Positions 22,444 to 36,300 of a stretch of DNA of 64,000 nucleotides are shown here, piece by piece. Origin of the DNA: Strigamia acuminata (lineage: Eukaryota > Arthropoda > Chilopoda > Geophilomorpha > Linotaeniidae); contig OX442314.1 of the NCBI GenBank assembly GCA_949358305.1, forward strand, positions 21,073,060 to 21,137,059. Direction: 5' to 3'. The notes beneath the pieces are model-generated. The model saw only the letters and a program-made list of their open reading frames with translations. It searched no databases and had not been told where the DNA came from. The position numbers and the translations under genes are program-made. Position 1 is the first letter of the stretch; every line of letters starts with the position of its first letter.

Positions 22444-25400
22444 ATTTAGACTGTTTTTAAAACTATCTTTCAGTGGTAGTGGGCTTGTGCACGACTTGAA
22501 TGCGCCTACTGTGTAGTTTACATCGAGTATTAAGCATTGTCATTAATAACACTACCGTAATCACAGCCGGGAAGAGTGATTTAGAGAAAGTCATATAGTG
22601 AGTGTCAATTAACTGGCCTTGTTTGGTATAGTGAACCCGGAGTTGGAGCTGGTGACATTGTTGAGACGTTGCAACTTTTATGCGTTTAACTTAATTCCTA
22701 GTATAACACCGTGTGACAGCTGTGCAATTTCGCTTTCTGCACTGTACTCTGCAGTAGGGTCATCAGTAGTTTAATTAGACTCTCGAATGAAGGGTTTTAA
22801 CTTTATTCAGGTTCATCCTTAAAGACGTCAAGAGTCTTGAAACCGAAGGAGAAGAAATGATTGCTCACTTTGGCTACGCATTGATACATGGGTCTCTTAG
22901 TTCCCTCCTAATTGTAGCCGTCAGGAAGCGTGGAAAAGCGAGTAAAAAACGCTGGATTTTGCGCATAAATTAAAGCGAGCTTGTCGTAATCCATATAATT
23001 GAATTGTAGAACATTCCATCAGCACTTGGGCCTATTGATCTGCAACAACAGAAACAGCTGTTTAATGTTCTCACAAGCAAGATGGAAAACAAACACAAGC
23101 GCCTAATAGTTTACATGTCCTTTAATGTTAAGCCTGTTTTATAGGACCAACCACTAGAAATATTGTTGCCAGTTGGTTTGTGGTTTGATTTCAAAGCCCT
23201 TTTGAGATTAACCGATTTAATTGCTTGACCACTTTGAAGTTCGCTAGAGTGGACGCTAGTTGATTCAAGTGGGTGGTCCCTTGAGGCGGAAGCGCTTTCA
23301 ATTCATCGTCTAATTGGCAAAAATAGTTTAGTGAATGGTGAGTTGGTGCTTTCACTCGATGTTTGAGTGGGTCATAATGTTAATGCAGTTATGGGATGGT
23401 GGGAGGGCGGGGGAGGGGTTTTAGGCCACTTGACAGTGAGTAAATTACATTTTCTATATAAATTAAAATGGCAGTGACAACGGGGCGATAAATTTCACTG
23501 CCAAGATTACAAGTTGGGCTGGAGGGATTAGAAACCACAATATGGCTGCTTGCATTAATATATGCATATTCCATTAATGGCACGGAGAAAGGAACTTGTC
23601 ATGGCTAACTAGGTGTAATTAGGTGAGGGGGCGTTGATAGTGCAAGGATGTTTCACGTGATGGCACTGAAACTCGTTTCGCTTAATAAAGTTTAATGTTT
23701 TCTCTTGTTCGAGATGAGCAACTTGAGATATGTGTTTTTTGTTGTTGTTGTTGGTTCGTTCCTTCTTTTCCTTCGTTTCGTTCAAGCAGACTAGGTAATA
23801 GGTGCTGGATTTTGTGGCTTTCGAAAGCTATCCGATAAATAATTTATTTCCTCTAAAAGGGGATGGGATACATTTTTTACAACCAAAGTTGTGCTACACA
23901 CGAGATGGCGTTAGCTGAATTGCATTTTTTGACACGTGAATGGATGTTAATAAACTTTCCATTAGTTTAAATGTATTTGTTCGGGCTAGTTTTATCAAAT
24001 TTGCGTTGTAACTTCATTGTGTGTCTGGTCTCTCGTGTACTATCATTTAGGGCGAAAGTTATGGTATGGATCTTGATATTTATTTTGGGCTAAAGTGTGG
24101 CAGTTTCTACATTTCTGAACCGTTTATTGTTGCAAGGGAGAAGGGAAAGAAAGGGAGACCGGTGTGGGCGCTGATGTCGTGTCAATGATCACCGCCATCT
24201 TGGCCAATCTCCTACGGATATATTCTTTTACTCGTATTAATGGATGTAATATAAAGGGTTTTGTAGTAAGCAAAGAAATGTGCACATCTTTGAGATCATA
24301 AAACACGAGATGATGAAACATGGCGGATCTGTAATCTTTCTTTTATGAGTCGGTTGGTGCTTGATGCGTGGGGACAGTTTACACTCCATAAAGTCAACCA
24401 TTAATTCTATATTGGTCAAGATGTAATGACCAGCGCCTATCTTACCACGGGTTGTAAGAGATCACTCGATTCGACTTAGTCTGGTTTTAAAGCAGGATTA
24501 AGTTGAAGATAAATAAGTTAAGTGAGCCAAACTGATTTTTACGATGTTTAGATTTGTGTACAAGTGTTTATTTTATTTATTTATGCAAGGGCGATTTCAG
24601 GAATGGTCAACTGAAAGAAAATTGAGTGATTGAAGGTAGGGCGGGGGAAGGGAGATGAAGACGAACATTTTTGACGTGGATTCTTTTGTTTGTTCACCTG
24701 CACATTTTGAAAGATTTCCCACGTGTGAACAACATGTGGTGAATTGAATTCTACTTTTATAACAGTTATAATTAATAATGGATTTGTATTTTTAAAATGT
24801 TGGAATTAGAAATTTGATTAGTGATAGAGGAAAACACATGATCCGGAGGGATTCGTAATTAAAATGCGAGTTTAATTTTACATGTTGGGGATGATACGTA
24901 ATTTAATTCTTTAAAAAAATGATGGGAAAAAATAGAAAACCATTTCAGCAAATTGAAGCTGTTTTGTCTGGGTGGATTTTTTAAGGAAAATTAATTACAA
25001 AAAATGTTTGGTTTTTTTTATTTTTTTATTTTTTTTTAAATTGTCGTATTCATAAAATAATAATGGACAATTATCTTGTTTTGTTTGCCACTAATTAATA
25101 CCGTTTAGTTGTAATTTCGTCAGAATTTTGTCATTGATGAATTCACTGCTATGGAAATTTAATACGAATTCTTCTGCATGTGCACAGAAAAAGATACGTA
25201 TACGTGCACTATTTAAAGCGTGTTTGGTGGCTTAAAATGAGAGAACTTTCTAGAATTTAGACATGATGGGGTTGAACCGGTTCATTATTCACTTTATGAT
25301 AAAATGAAGAATGTTTGAGCGTTAATAGTCTGAATCTCTTTGCTCCAACATATAAATAAACAAAATAAACAAAATAAAAACAAAACAAGAGGAAAAAACC

Positions 25401-26746
25401 TACAAAGAGAATAAATAAGTTTATTTATAATAATAATAAGACTTTAATAATTATAAATGGGTTTTTTAGACCCAAACTGAAAATACAATTCTCTTTTATA
25501 ACCTTCAGTCGTCTTCACGTTGAGGTAAGGTAAAATGCTGCACTTAATTTTTAAAACTTTAAAGGGATACTGCAGTGGTTTAGTGTGTGAAATAAACCGA
25601 CTGCTTTAAGCAATTTTATCTACTTCTATTTAATCAAGCAAAAATGTATAAATTATAATATAAAAATTTTCTGAGTATGTTTTAGGTTCCGTCTTCGTTC
25701 CGTCTTAGTTTGCTTTAAAACTTAAGATTCGAAGGGCTCATTTTTGGAATAATCAATTGCCTTATACGCAATTTAAATGACAGGATGAAGGTTTAATTAA
25801 AACGCAAAACTGACATTGGAAACGTGAAGTACGAAACAATTCATTCGGATGCCTCTATTATTGAATGAGTTTATTATCAAACCACGGAAATGAATGTTAC
25901 ACAGAAAATTTCTATTCCAAAATTCAGGAAATTATACGAGCACTGGTTATCATAATTAATTGTAGTATTCTCAGTAAATTGAATTAAGATCAAGAAAGCG
26001 GTCTAAACCCGGAAGAGGTTTCCGTTGAATTGTTTTTTTTTTTTTTTAGATTTAATTAATATCTACTCGTAGTATCACGTAATATCACAATTTATGAAAC
26101 TAATATAGAAAGACGGGGTTGGGGGAATGCAACACTTTAAAGATTTCTGAAGGTTAAACTTTTAAACACGTAACGGGCAATTAAGGTTTTCTGACTGAAA
26201 AGTTTCTTTATTTAGTTAAAATATATAAGAGGTTGCTGGAATATTTTGCGAGGATCTCAGAGTGTGTAGAATCAATAGCGCAGGAAATTAGTGAGCACAG
26301 AATTATGGTGCCATTAAAGGGTGTCTTAAACGTGGAGGTCCTTGCTTCTGATGACTCTCTCTGTTCATTACACTGGCAGAGAGGATCTCTCGACTCGCAT
26401 TGAGTCGAGACCAGGCCACTTATCTTTGGTAATTTACTTTTTGTACATTTGGCATTATCATACATGGGATATATATATATGAGAAAAAAAGAAAAGAATA
26501 TATAAATGTGCAGTGTGCGGTATATCAAAAGGTTTTTGTGTTATTAATGATCGCAATGATTGCAAACGATTGGTTTTTCTCTTATTGGATGTAAGGATTG
26601 ACCAATTCAAGTTGGGTGCTTAAGGAAGTGTCTGTTGACAAGGGAAAATGCCTATTGATGGGTGAAAGTATCTTGGCTCGCATTTTCTGCTTGCAAGGGA
26701 GTTTTCTCAGACACAAAAGGTCTATTGCCACGTTTAGGTTGGGCTT

Positions 26747-26767
26747 GGTTAGGTTAGGTTAGGTTAG
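26747..26767 (+). repeat. Interstitial TTAGG telomere-like repeat
   Basis: About four tandem TTAGG units, preceded at 26733-26746 by a degenerate TTAGGTTGGG. TTAGG is the telomere repeat of most arthropods. At this length it could arise by slippage. Confidence 0.8.
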
Positions 26768-28927
26768 AATGCCATGTTATTTTTCCCTTGGCATTGGCAG
26801 GAGACTTTGCCATTTAAAAAATTAGTTAAAGATGAACATTTTTAAAAACTGGATTGTTTTGCGAAACAAAACATTGTATTGATTTCCATTTCCATTTCAT
26901 TCTTTATGTTGTTGTAAAATGTAAATCATAAACGAATTTAATGTGAATGTGGTGCCATCTGACGTATGGTTTTTTGAAGTAAATTCATCAAACTAATGTC
27001 GTTTTGGTTGAATTCATAATTTATTACACAAAGAAAACAATATACAATATTTAACCATATTGTACTATTGTTGTTTCAATTATCAATTGAGTAAGCACTG
27101 ACATTTTTGTTCCAACGTGGTGTGGGAATGTTTAAAAATGTTGTGTAGGAGGAGTTTCTAGAATGGCTATATGTCATTTCCATGTCTCGAAGTAACTGAT
27201 TGCCATTTGGCAGACACTAAAACACAATTGTGGCATGTGTTTTATTTTTCTCTTCAAGTTTTACGACGGTATTGTTCAACCATCAACTAAAGTGTTCCAC
27301 AAAGAAGTACAGATGTGCGCAGACAGATTTATGAATTCAAGCTATTGTTTTTTCTTTTGTTTTTTTGCCAAGTTTTTTTTATTTTTATTTTATTTTATTT
27401 TTTTATTTTTTAAATAAAGTTATCGATATGTAATATTTAAAATTTAAGAATACTAGATGAGTGGAATAAAAATTTCATTCGACTTTTTGTTCTAATTAAA
27501 AATTAAATATTTAAAAAGTTAAAATTTAATCCAATTTTTTAAAAAATGAAATCTAATAGAAACGACTGCGATTAAATTGGTAAAAACAAGAGAGCAATGT
27601 GGTATTGAAATCTGTTTTGCACTTTCCACTTCAAATAGCAATTTTGCCTTTTAATTTAAGCTTTATCGTATCATTTATAACGTTTAGTCGACCATGGATT
27701 GTGGTCTTGACTCGACCAAACAACCAGAATGACCGCTCAAGTTTCCAAGCGGGATAAAACAAACCCAAACCAATCTTGGTTTTTCAAATGACGAAATACA
27801 AAACTTTTGTGAAATGTATGAATAGAAACTTTGAATTTCAAATGCGTATCACTTTGATGTTTTAATAAAAAATGCTTAAATGACAAATACAATACGCGAT
27901 GTTAGTTTCATTCCAAATTAATCGTGCATATAGAGCATATTTCTAACGATGCAGTTTCAACTTTAAAAATATTAGCAGCATGTATAATAAACCCCTTTGA
28001 TTCTTTTTGGAATCTTCCTACACCTTGAAGAAAAATACTCTAACTTGCAACTAAATGACATCATTGTGAAATAGTGTGAGCTTCAGGCATGGCCAAGTCG
28101 TGTAATCCCAGTTGAAATCTGTGCCAGGCTCAAATCTGCCTTTGAAGCCTCCTCCCCTTTAAACCACTTTCCCTCGCCCTCTACAGTAGAATACTAATAT
28201 TGCTCTAGTTTTGGCGGGAAAGCATATTCCAACATTATAGATTCTCGTAATGAACACAATCTCTGTAATGCATGCCCTGGGATTTGGATTAAACTTTACG
28301 TGGCAGGGGCTCCATAAAGAACAGCCGTTGAGGAGTAAGCGTGAGTGAGGTGGAGTTGAGTAAAATCTCGCGAGTGACTTTCCCCAGGGGCAGCTTCATG
28401 AAACGTCTGAGCCTATGTTTGCTTTATGTGATACGCTTTAGAAGTCACATTTGCTTACTCTAATGATGAAAGAAAGAAACAGTTGAATGTGGAACAATGG
28501 AGGGATTTTTCTTTTTTCTTTTTTTTCCTTTTCAGAGTTCTGCAAACTCTGTGGAGGAAGGAGAGCGACTGAGCGAGTTGGCGGAATGGAATAAATGCTT
28601 TTATGGGGTTAAAACTTGGCTTTTAATTTGAGAGATTTAGGATGGGGTCAGTTTGTGGGATTGTTGTTTAATTAATGGTCGTATTGATTTTTGCTTCGGG
28701 ATTAAAAATGCTAATTTTTGAAACGGGGAATTTGGATGTTAAACGTCGGCTTTTGAAGGGTTTTGAAGGGTAAAGGGACGATTGTTTGGTGTTTTTAGGA
28801 GGAGAAATGAGTGATATTAATTTTTAATGCGGCCGGAAATGAGAGATTTTTGTTGGGTTAAATTTAATTACAATATTGTTGACAGTTGTAACGCTGCAGC
28901 GCCATCTATTGTGAATTATTTTAAATA

Positions 28928-28952
28928 TTTTTTTTTTTTTTTTTTTTTTTTT
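28928..28952. repeat. Poly-T tract
   Basis: A 25-base T run. Confidence 0.95.
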
Positions 28953-30188
28953 ACTGTAATAAATAATTTTTTTTTTAAATGTGCATTGTGACATAAAATC
29001 AAAATGCAATGGCACGAATTCCAACTTGAAGTTTTTTTTTTTTTAAATTTTTTACGTGTACATTTTTAATGAGATTACTCATCTAGAGACGAATAACTAT
29101 TACGTTTTAATTTTTAAAGCTCTTAGTGTGTTTACATTCGGAATTAAAGTCGTTTTCTAGTTTTCTGTAAACGTTCTGTCACACGGGTTTTGGAAAGAGT
29201 GAGGTAAAAAAAAAAAGAAAAAAAATCTTTTTTTACAAGTGTCTTCTTCCTTTAACGTGGTTTTTAAAGGGAAATTGAAAACAACATCTCCCACAATAAA
29301 AGGTGTTGTTGTTGTTGCAACATGGGTCAGGAAGAAGCGGAAGAAAAAGAAAAGGAAAAAAAAAAAACTTCATAAAAGCAATATGAAGTGGTGGTAGTGT
29401 GGGGAAGTTTCATTTCCACACACCCATTACGTGAGGGAGAGAGAAAAGAGCTAATATTTCAGACTGCACAAGCAACTAACACGTCTTATCGAGATTGCGT
29501 GGTTGACTCCTTGTCGTATTTTCATTTGGTAAGGCCATTTCTCCCCAGGTGTAACAACATCATCATTCACCCCTTTCGCTCTTTTAGACGATTTGGCTTG
29601 TGTATATTCAGTGCAATGCAGTTAGGCGCATAGCGAAGCCAGATTTCCTTCTTTCTTCCCCCATGTGGCTATTTAACGCGAAAACTCTGGCGAATGCTCA
29701 TTAAGGACATGGAAGAGTGCGCAAATTTAAGGATGGATTCAACTGTGCATTAAAGGCCGAGTTGGGTATTTAAGCGAGATATGTAAATTTCGGCTTATTA
29801 ATTTATAGCTTGTGCGATGTTTCAAACGGAAAATGGTTGTCTATTAAAAAATATCTACATGGCTGCCTGCTTTAATGATATTTTCAACAAAAAAATGTGT
29901 TTGTTCGTTGGGTGTCTGTGGAGATAACGAAATGAATTTTTCTTTTATTTTAAAAAAATAACGAGATTAGCATAGGTAAATATTAAAAAAACAAACGACC
30001 TTTAGTAAAACGAAAGTTTGGATGAAAACGAGTTTTCTCGTGTCGTTTTGTCATGTTTTCTGCACACAAAAAAATTCTTTTGTTGTTCACATTTGTTTTG
30101 CAATGTTTTTATAGCCATGTTGTGTTTTCTTGGGTGCAATAAAGAAAATTGGTCTAATCTACTTTTTCATCACTTTTTTTTATCACAG

Positions 30189-30325
30189 GAGCAGAGTCAT
30201 AAGTCATATAGACCCGTGTGTGTTTTGACTTTCCGGCTCAATTACCTGATCCATGAACTGGAGCCAATGGGTTATCACTTGGTCAATATTGTGCTTCACG
30301 GAGTCGTCTCTGTTATGTACTTCCG
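30189..30325 (+). CDS. TMTC3: TMTC3 exon (HKSYRP loop)
   Basis: Follows a TTTTTTTATCACAG acceptor and ends at CCG|GTATGT. It enters in phase 0 and leaves after two bases of an Arg codon. It encodes [20 protein letters not shown] and onward to VSVMYF, the conserved first luminal loop and the next membrane segment. No upstream partner exon was recognised. Confidence 0.93.
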
Positions 30326-33300
30326 GTATGTGAAAAGTTTATATACACTTTCTCTCGTAACTACTTTTTTTCTTTTTTTTTTTTTTTTGCTTTTCTGTTT
30401 TTAATTAAGGATTAGGATTAGTAAAACGTAGAAAATAAAGTTTTGGAAGTCTAATTGGATTTTAAAAAGTTTAATTAGCAATTTATAAAGAGCGCCACAT
30501 TTAACCATAACACTTGCTAATACGATTTCGAGAGGATTATTGAGTTTATTTACATAAAGCTCTTTTATTGATTCCAAGAAGGATCATTTAAAAACGAGCA
30601 ATTGATGCATATACGCTTACAATCAACAATTAATTATAGTTTAGAGTTTCGAACTGATGGTCACGTTGCGTCTAATTAAAGTTGTTGAAAAATGCCACGT
30701 TTCTATCGTCTAACCATCAACAACAAGTTTTGTGGCTTTTCTACCATTTGGGTATAAAGTTGGGATCAACAACTTTTCGATGGTCGCCATTCGGTTTCCT
30801 GCTGTGTCCTTACCATTCCCATTCTTTTTCATTAAGGGTGTTTGTTTGCGTTGGACGTTCGGCGTTGGGCTTACCACTGTTCATAAATTTATATTTGCAA
30901 CAAAACACTTTTTTCCTAGGCTGATGCGAGGCCATTTAAGGGGCAATAAGTTGAGAGCAGAAATGTGCCATTAAAACCCAATCACCCTTTGACACCTGCG
31001 GTTTAGATTGCGGTGATTGTTGTTTGTGGGTAGATAAGGAGGGACAGGGGTAGTGTTGTGGCGAATTTAATCCTTGGATCTCATTGGCCGGTTTTCATTT
31101 GTTTATGTTTATCGACGAGACGTTTGGAGACTAATTTTTGAGTTTATTGTTGTAGGCGTTTGTTTGTTTTGTTCGTTTTTGTGGAAAATTGTGTTTCCAA
31201 CTTTAATCTATTTCGTTTCTTTTTTCTCCGCCGAGTTGTGCGTCGTCAGCCCATTTCACTCTCTAAAAGGAAATACTTATTCTGACAGTGCCGAGAGATT
31301 GCGTGCTTGATTGGTTATTCACAGAAGATTTTGCGTGTCAATGTTGGATGCCATTGTTTGGAAGTTTGGCAAATGTGTTTATGGATGCCAAAAGAAAACT
31401 TGGGAGTTCTTTTTATTTTTTTTTAAATGTTGATTTTGAATTTTTTAGTTTTTTTTTTTTTTTTGGTATTGATTGACAATTTTTAATCTGAGCTCAAATC
31501 TGTCACAAACTTGCAGTAGGGAAATGTACGATCACTTTTCTATTGATTGTTTTAGAAATATTTTTTGGTGTGCTTTTGTTATTGAGTGACAATAGTGGTT
31601 CAGAATTTAAATTTGAATGGCTTTAGTCGATCATGTAAGAACATTGTTATTTAACAAAGCGGAACGGAATTGACACTCATCAATTCTTAATATGGATCCG
31701 GAATGGAATCTATGACAATCTATAACCACATGGTCTCTTGTTTGTTTGATAATGCACCTGCATTATCAAAACAACGCTTCATCGAGCCATACAAAGTGGT
31801 GAGACGTGATTTCTTTATTTTTTTTTTTGTATTATTCTGATAACGTGTTTTTGTTCTGATAAACAGTTATGGTTGTACTGATACGTGTCTAAAAAATGGT
31901 GAATGTTTTTTGTGGTTGAGATCAATAAGATAACAGCCACGAGTTAGGTTTGTCATGTGATTTGGGTTAAATGGGCACAATGTTTTATTCTGTTTTGCAT
32001 TTTGCCACATTGACGTTTGACCATCTGACAACGTGCCAGAAGATTGCGTCTTCACTGCATAACACTGCGTATCTTATTTCTTTTGTTTTATAAACAAATG
32101 TAACTGCATTAAGGTATTGCATTTGCCAATTGAATTAGAATCAAATTTAATATTACTAATTTCCTCTAAATGTTTTTTTTTTTGTTTTTTGTTTGTAGGT
32201 TTTAGAGATAGGGTTTTTTTTGTTTTTTTTTTAAATGGGATTTATATTTAATTATTTTTTAGAATCATTCACGTGCAAGTAAAAAGAGAGAAAAAAGTGT
32301 ACTGGGAAATTAATTCAATTGAAAAGTGCACTCGCTAGGACTAATGGGAATTGAAACATATGATCCATTTAATTTTTTTTTTTTTTTTTTTTTTGTTGGG
32401 TGGAACTGGTCGGTTTTGAGTTTAGAAAGTTTATTTTGTTTCAAGTTTAAACGAAATGGATCAAGCGCAATAAGCGTTTGAACCACTTGAGGATAGCAAA
32501 TGAAGCTTAATGGAATTATAACTTTTTTTTATCTTCAATTTTTTGTTTATTAAAAAATGGAAGAAATAAAGATGCGCTGTTTTTATGGCTGTTCGCAATA
32601 AAAGAAGGGAAGACGAGCTCCTTTTTTCGGAATTATTTTAAGCTTATTCATAAATACTTATTTTAACAGAAAGTAAATTTAATTTGAAATTTATTTTTCA
32701 AGTGTGTGAAAAGTTTACTTATTTTTTTAAAGAAATGAATAGTTTAGTTTGTAGTTGAACACTTTGCCAATCTTTACCATTTATATTTGTTGATTTGGGT
32801 GTAGATTTCTGCGAAAATTGTTTAGTTGATTCTTTTTTATTTTTGTTATTGGATTGCATCCTACAGTAACACTGTACACAGATACTATTTGTTGTTGATT
32901 TTCCTCTTCCTTTTATTGGTTGTAAAGAACCCATGCGACAAAGAAGAAAACACTTTAATTATCCTTGTAATCGTGACCCCTTCGTAGAAAAACTAGACTT
33001 TGTAATTGAAAAACCAACATAAAACAGGCAATTCTCGTGGACTCACACACGACCTTCATCACGAAGAAAGGAAATGTATTTTGTAAAATCCAGATTTGGA
33101 TTTAATGTTTAGTAATGATTTCAATTTATGTTTAATTTTAGTGTTTTATTTCGAAAAGTGTTTTAAGTCTCTTTGTAATTGTTTTTATCGAATATCGAAT
33201 TGTATTGGTAATGTTTTAACGACAATAGTGTTTTTTGATCGAGGGACACCAAGAGTGCCCTCTGGTGTGTAATCTGTAATTTTGACCGGTCCTTGTTGAC

Positions 33301-36300
33301 CGGAAGTTGACCCCGTTTTTGGGATTGACCACCATCTTTTTTACCTGTATCATCGTGTGTCACCACGCGATTTTCCTTGTTAAAATCTTCAACGATTAAA
33401 ATTAGTTAAGTTTAAAAATACGTCTCAAATTGTTGCTCGCGCGTGCTGCAATCGCAGCTAGATTATTTCGAAGTCTCGAAATTGGTGCCGAAACCCGGGA
33501 GAAAAATCCAGGAACCTGAAGAACTGAAATCTATAAAAACCGCAAGTAAAATTTGAGAAAAATAAAAAATGGCCGAAGATCTCAACGTGATCAAGTCACA
33601 ACGAACAGTGGCCAGAAGAATGACGACCGCCACTATAACCAAGGCGAAAACGATTCTTGCGGCAATACCACAGAATGAACTCGAACTAAAAAAAATTAAG
33701 GCCAACCTGAAGGCCAAGTCCGCCGAATTAAAGGCGTTAGACGGAAAAATATTGGCGGCGTTGGTTGACGACGACGAGATCGACCAAGAAATCACACAGT
33801 GCGAAACTAATTATAATGAGAAGATAATCGACTGCGAGGTCGAGCTCGAAGAAGCGCTGAAGAAAATGAATGCGCTGGCAATCGCCCCGCCACTCGCCCC
33901 GATCACCAACAATTACCATGGTACCGTTAATGCCCCGCACGAGACGACGATGCGACTCCCCAAGTACGAGGCCATAAAATTCAGTGGCGACCCCCTCGAA
34001 TGGGATGATTTCTGGGGGAATTTCGAAATCAGCATCGATTCGAAGCCTAACATCACAAATAAAAGCAAGTTAGTGTATTTAAAGTCGTATTTGGACGGTG
34101 AAGCGGCGCTCGTGTTGAAAGGACTGCCGCCAACTGATGAGAATTACCCCGTCGCCAAGGAACTTTTAATTGAACGTTACGGGCGAAGTGACGTTATTCT
34201 CAGTGCGCACATGAGAGCGTTAATGAAAATGCAACCTGTAAAAGATATTTTAGACCCCGTGCCTCTTCAAAAGCTCTACGACCGCTGCGAGTCACACGTG
34301 CGCGGATTGTTGGCGTCAAAAATGAACACTGAAGCTATCGATGCGACAGCTTGTCCGCTGATATTGGGTTTGGTCCCAAAACAAATTTCACTAGACTTTT
34401 CGCGACAACACCCTGATGGGAAATACAAAGCAAAAGACTTATTGGACATGATTCGAGCTGAACTAATTCATCATAGCAAAATTGATAGTTTTCAGGACCT
34501 GCATCGCACTAAAGACCAGGAGAAGTCGGGAAAAGCAGAAAAACAGGACACGGAGAAGACATTTCGCAAGAACAACGATCGTGTCCCGTCTGCTCGAGTA
34601 TTGAGCACGATGATCGCCAACTGCATGTTTTGCAGTAAGACCCACGAACGTGACGGCTGTTCCACGACTGCAGCGGAGCGAAAAGAATACGTGGTTAAAA
34701 ATGGACGGTGTTTTAAGTGCTTAAAAAAGGGGCACACGTCGAAAACGTGCTCCTACCGAATCACGTGTAAGATTTGCCAACGAAATCACAATCCTTTGGT
34801 GTGTGATGGAGCGAGGAAAACCGTTAATGAAAGTTTGACCACTCACGTGGCTACGTGTGCAGAATTATCAGCGTTCGTCCCTCCTCCTGCTGCAGCGTTG
34901 GCGTCAATTTTTGTGCGTGTTGTGCATCAATCAAAAGAAGCGATCGTGCAGTGTCTTCTCGACCCCGGCAGCCAAACGACATTCGTGTTGTCCAGTCTTG
35001 CTAAAGACTTGGGGTTGCAATCGAAAGGAACTGAAAATTTGTCCGTACTGACTTTTGGCAGTCAAGTGTCGCAAAGTGCAAAGCGAGAACGATTCGAGTT
35101 GAATTTGTGCAACGTGGACGACAAGAATAAATCGCTCACGGTCACAGCAATCGAGACGCCGTGGATAACGCGGCCGATAAAAACTGAGTTGCAGGCTGGC
35201 TTGCGAGCCGCCTTAGCACGCAACAATATTGTAATAAATTTTGAACAATACACTAATTTTGATGTTTTTTGTTTGATAGGCGCCGATAATATCGCTAAAA
35301 TTTTGACTGGACGTCTCGAGAAGTTTGAAGAGGATCTGGTGGCAATCGAAACAATTTTTGGCTGGGCGTTGATGGGTAGCTCGCCCAACGTGACGACTTT
35401 GTCTACAATGGTCACCCGCGTATTCAACGTGCGGCTCGACGACCGCTTAGATGACCATCTTAAACAATTCTGGGAACTCGAAGCGATTGGAATCCGACAC
35501 GAGTCCATTGACGAGTCGCCAACAGATCGCAACACGTGCACAAAGCGCTTCCGCGAGCTGGTGACGCGAGAGGACGGACGATATGTGGTGCCACTACCGT
35601 GGTTAGTCGATGCCAGTCAACTCAACAACAATTTTGAAGTAGCCAAGCGGAGATTTTGGCATTTGGTGCGCAAGTTCAAGAAGAACCCCGGCTTTTATCA
35701 AGCTTACAAAAAAATCTTCGACGATCAGCTGAAAAACGACATCATCGAAGAAGTGAAAGTGCAAGACCCAGAACATTCATATTTTATGCCGCATCGTGCA
35801 GTTGTGCGAGAGGATCGTGCGACGACAAAAATTCGTATTGTTTTCGACGCGTCATCAAAGGGAAAGAACGAGCTTTCGCTGAACGATTGTTTGGACAGCG
35901 GCCCCAATTTGTTACCGGAAATATTGAAACTTTTGGTGCTATTCCGACGTGAGCTTGTAGCGTACATCTCGGACATCGAAAAAGCATTTTTGCAGCTTCT
36001 GCTAAGACTTTGCGACCGGAACTTTGTTAGTTTTTTGTGGGTACCAGAGAATTGGGACGGTTTGGAATTCCTCGTGCCAAGAATTATGCGTCAGAAGCGA
36101 GTCACGTTTGGAGTCAGTTCCAGTCCCTACTCGTTAAACGACACGATCCAAATGCATCTGGACGAAATGGAGAATTTGTATCCGGACACCGTCAAGCAGA
36201 TTCGAGAGAAATTTTACGTGGACGACCTTCTGGATTCGATGCGAGCTGAAAATCAAGTTTTGACCGTTTTTTATGAGGCGCGGAAGTTGATGATGGACGC

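Larger units (their letters stand above)
16791..30188. other. Long gene-free stretch upstream of the TMTC3 exons
   Basis: No gene supported on either strand. It holds a 205-bp foldback element (22239-22443), a polypurine tract (19976-20081), a TTAGG run (26747-26767), a second weak tRNA T-arm-like motif near 21770-21790, and a poly-T run at 28928-28952. If the first TMTC3 exon lies further upstream, part of this is intron. Confidence 0.5.

Noticed and set aside
33163-33366. 67-codon minus-strand frame repeated in both Bel-Pao LTRs
   Set aside because: Shadow frame inside the LTR, duplicated only because the LTRs are identical.
33950-34030. DDFWG motif as a possible missing TMTC3 exon
   Set aside because: It lies inside the Bel-Pao Gag DUF1759 domain, within one continuous frame, and is downstream of the first recognised TMTC3 exon.
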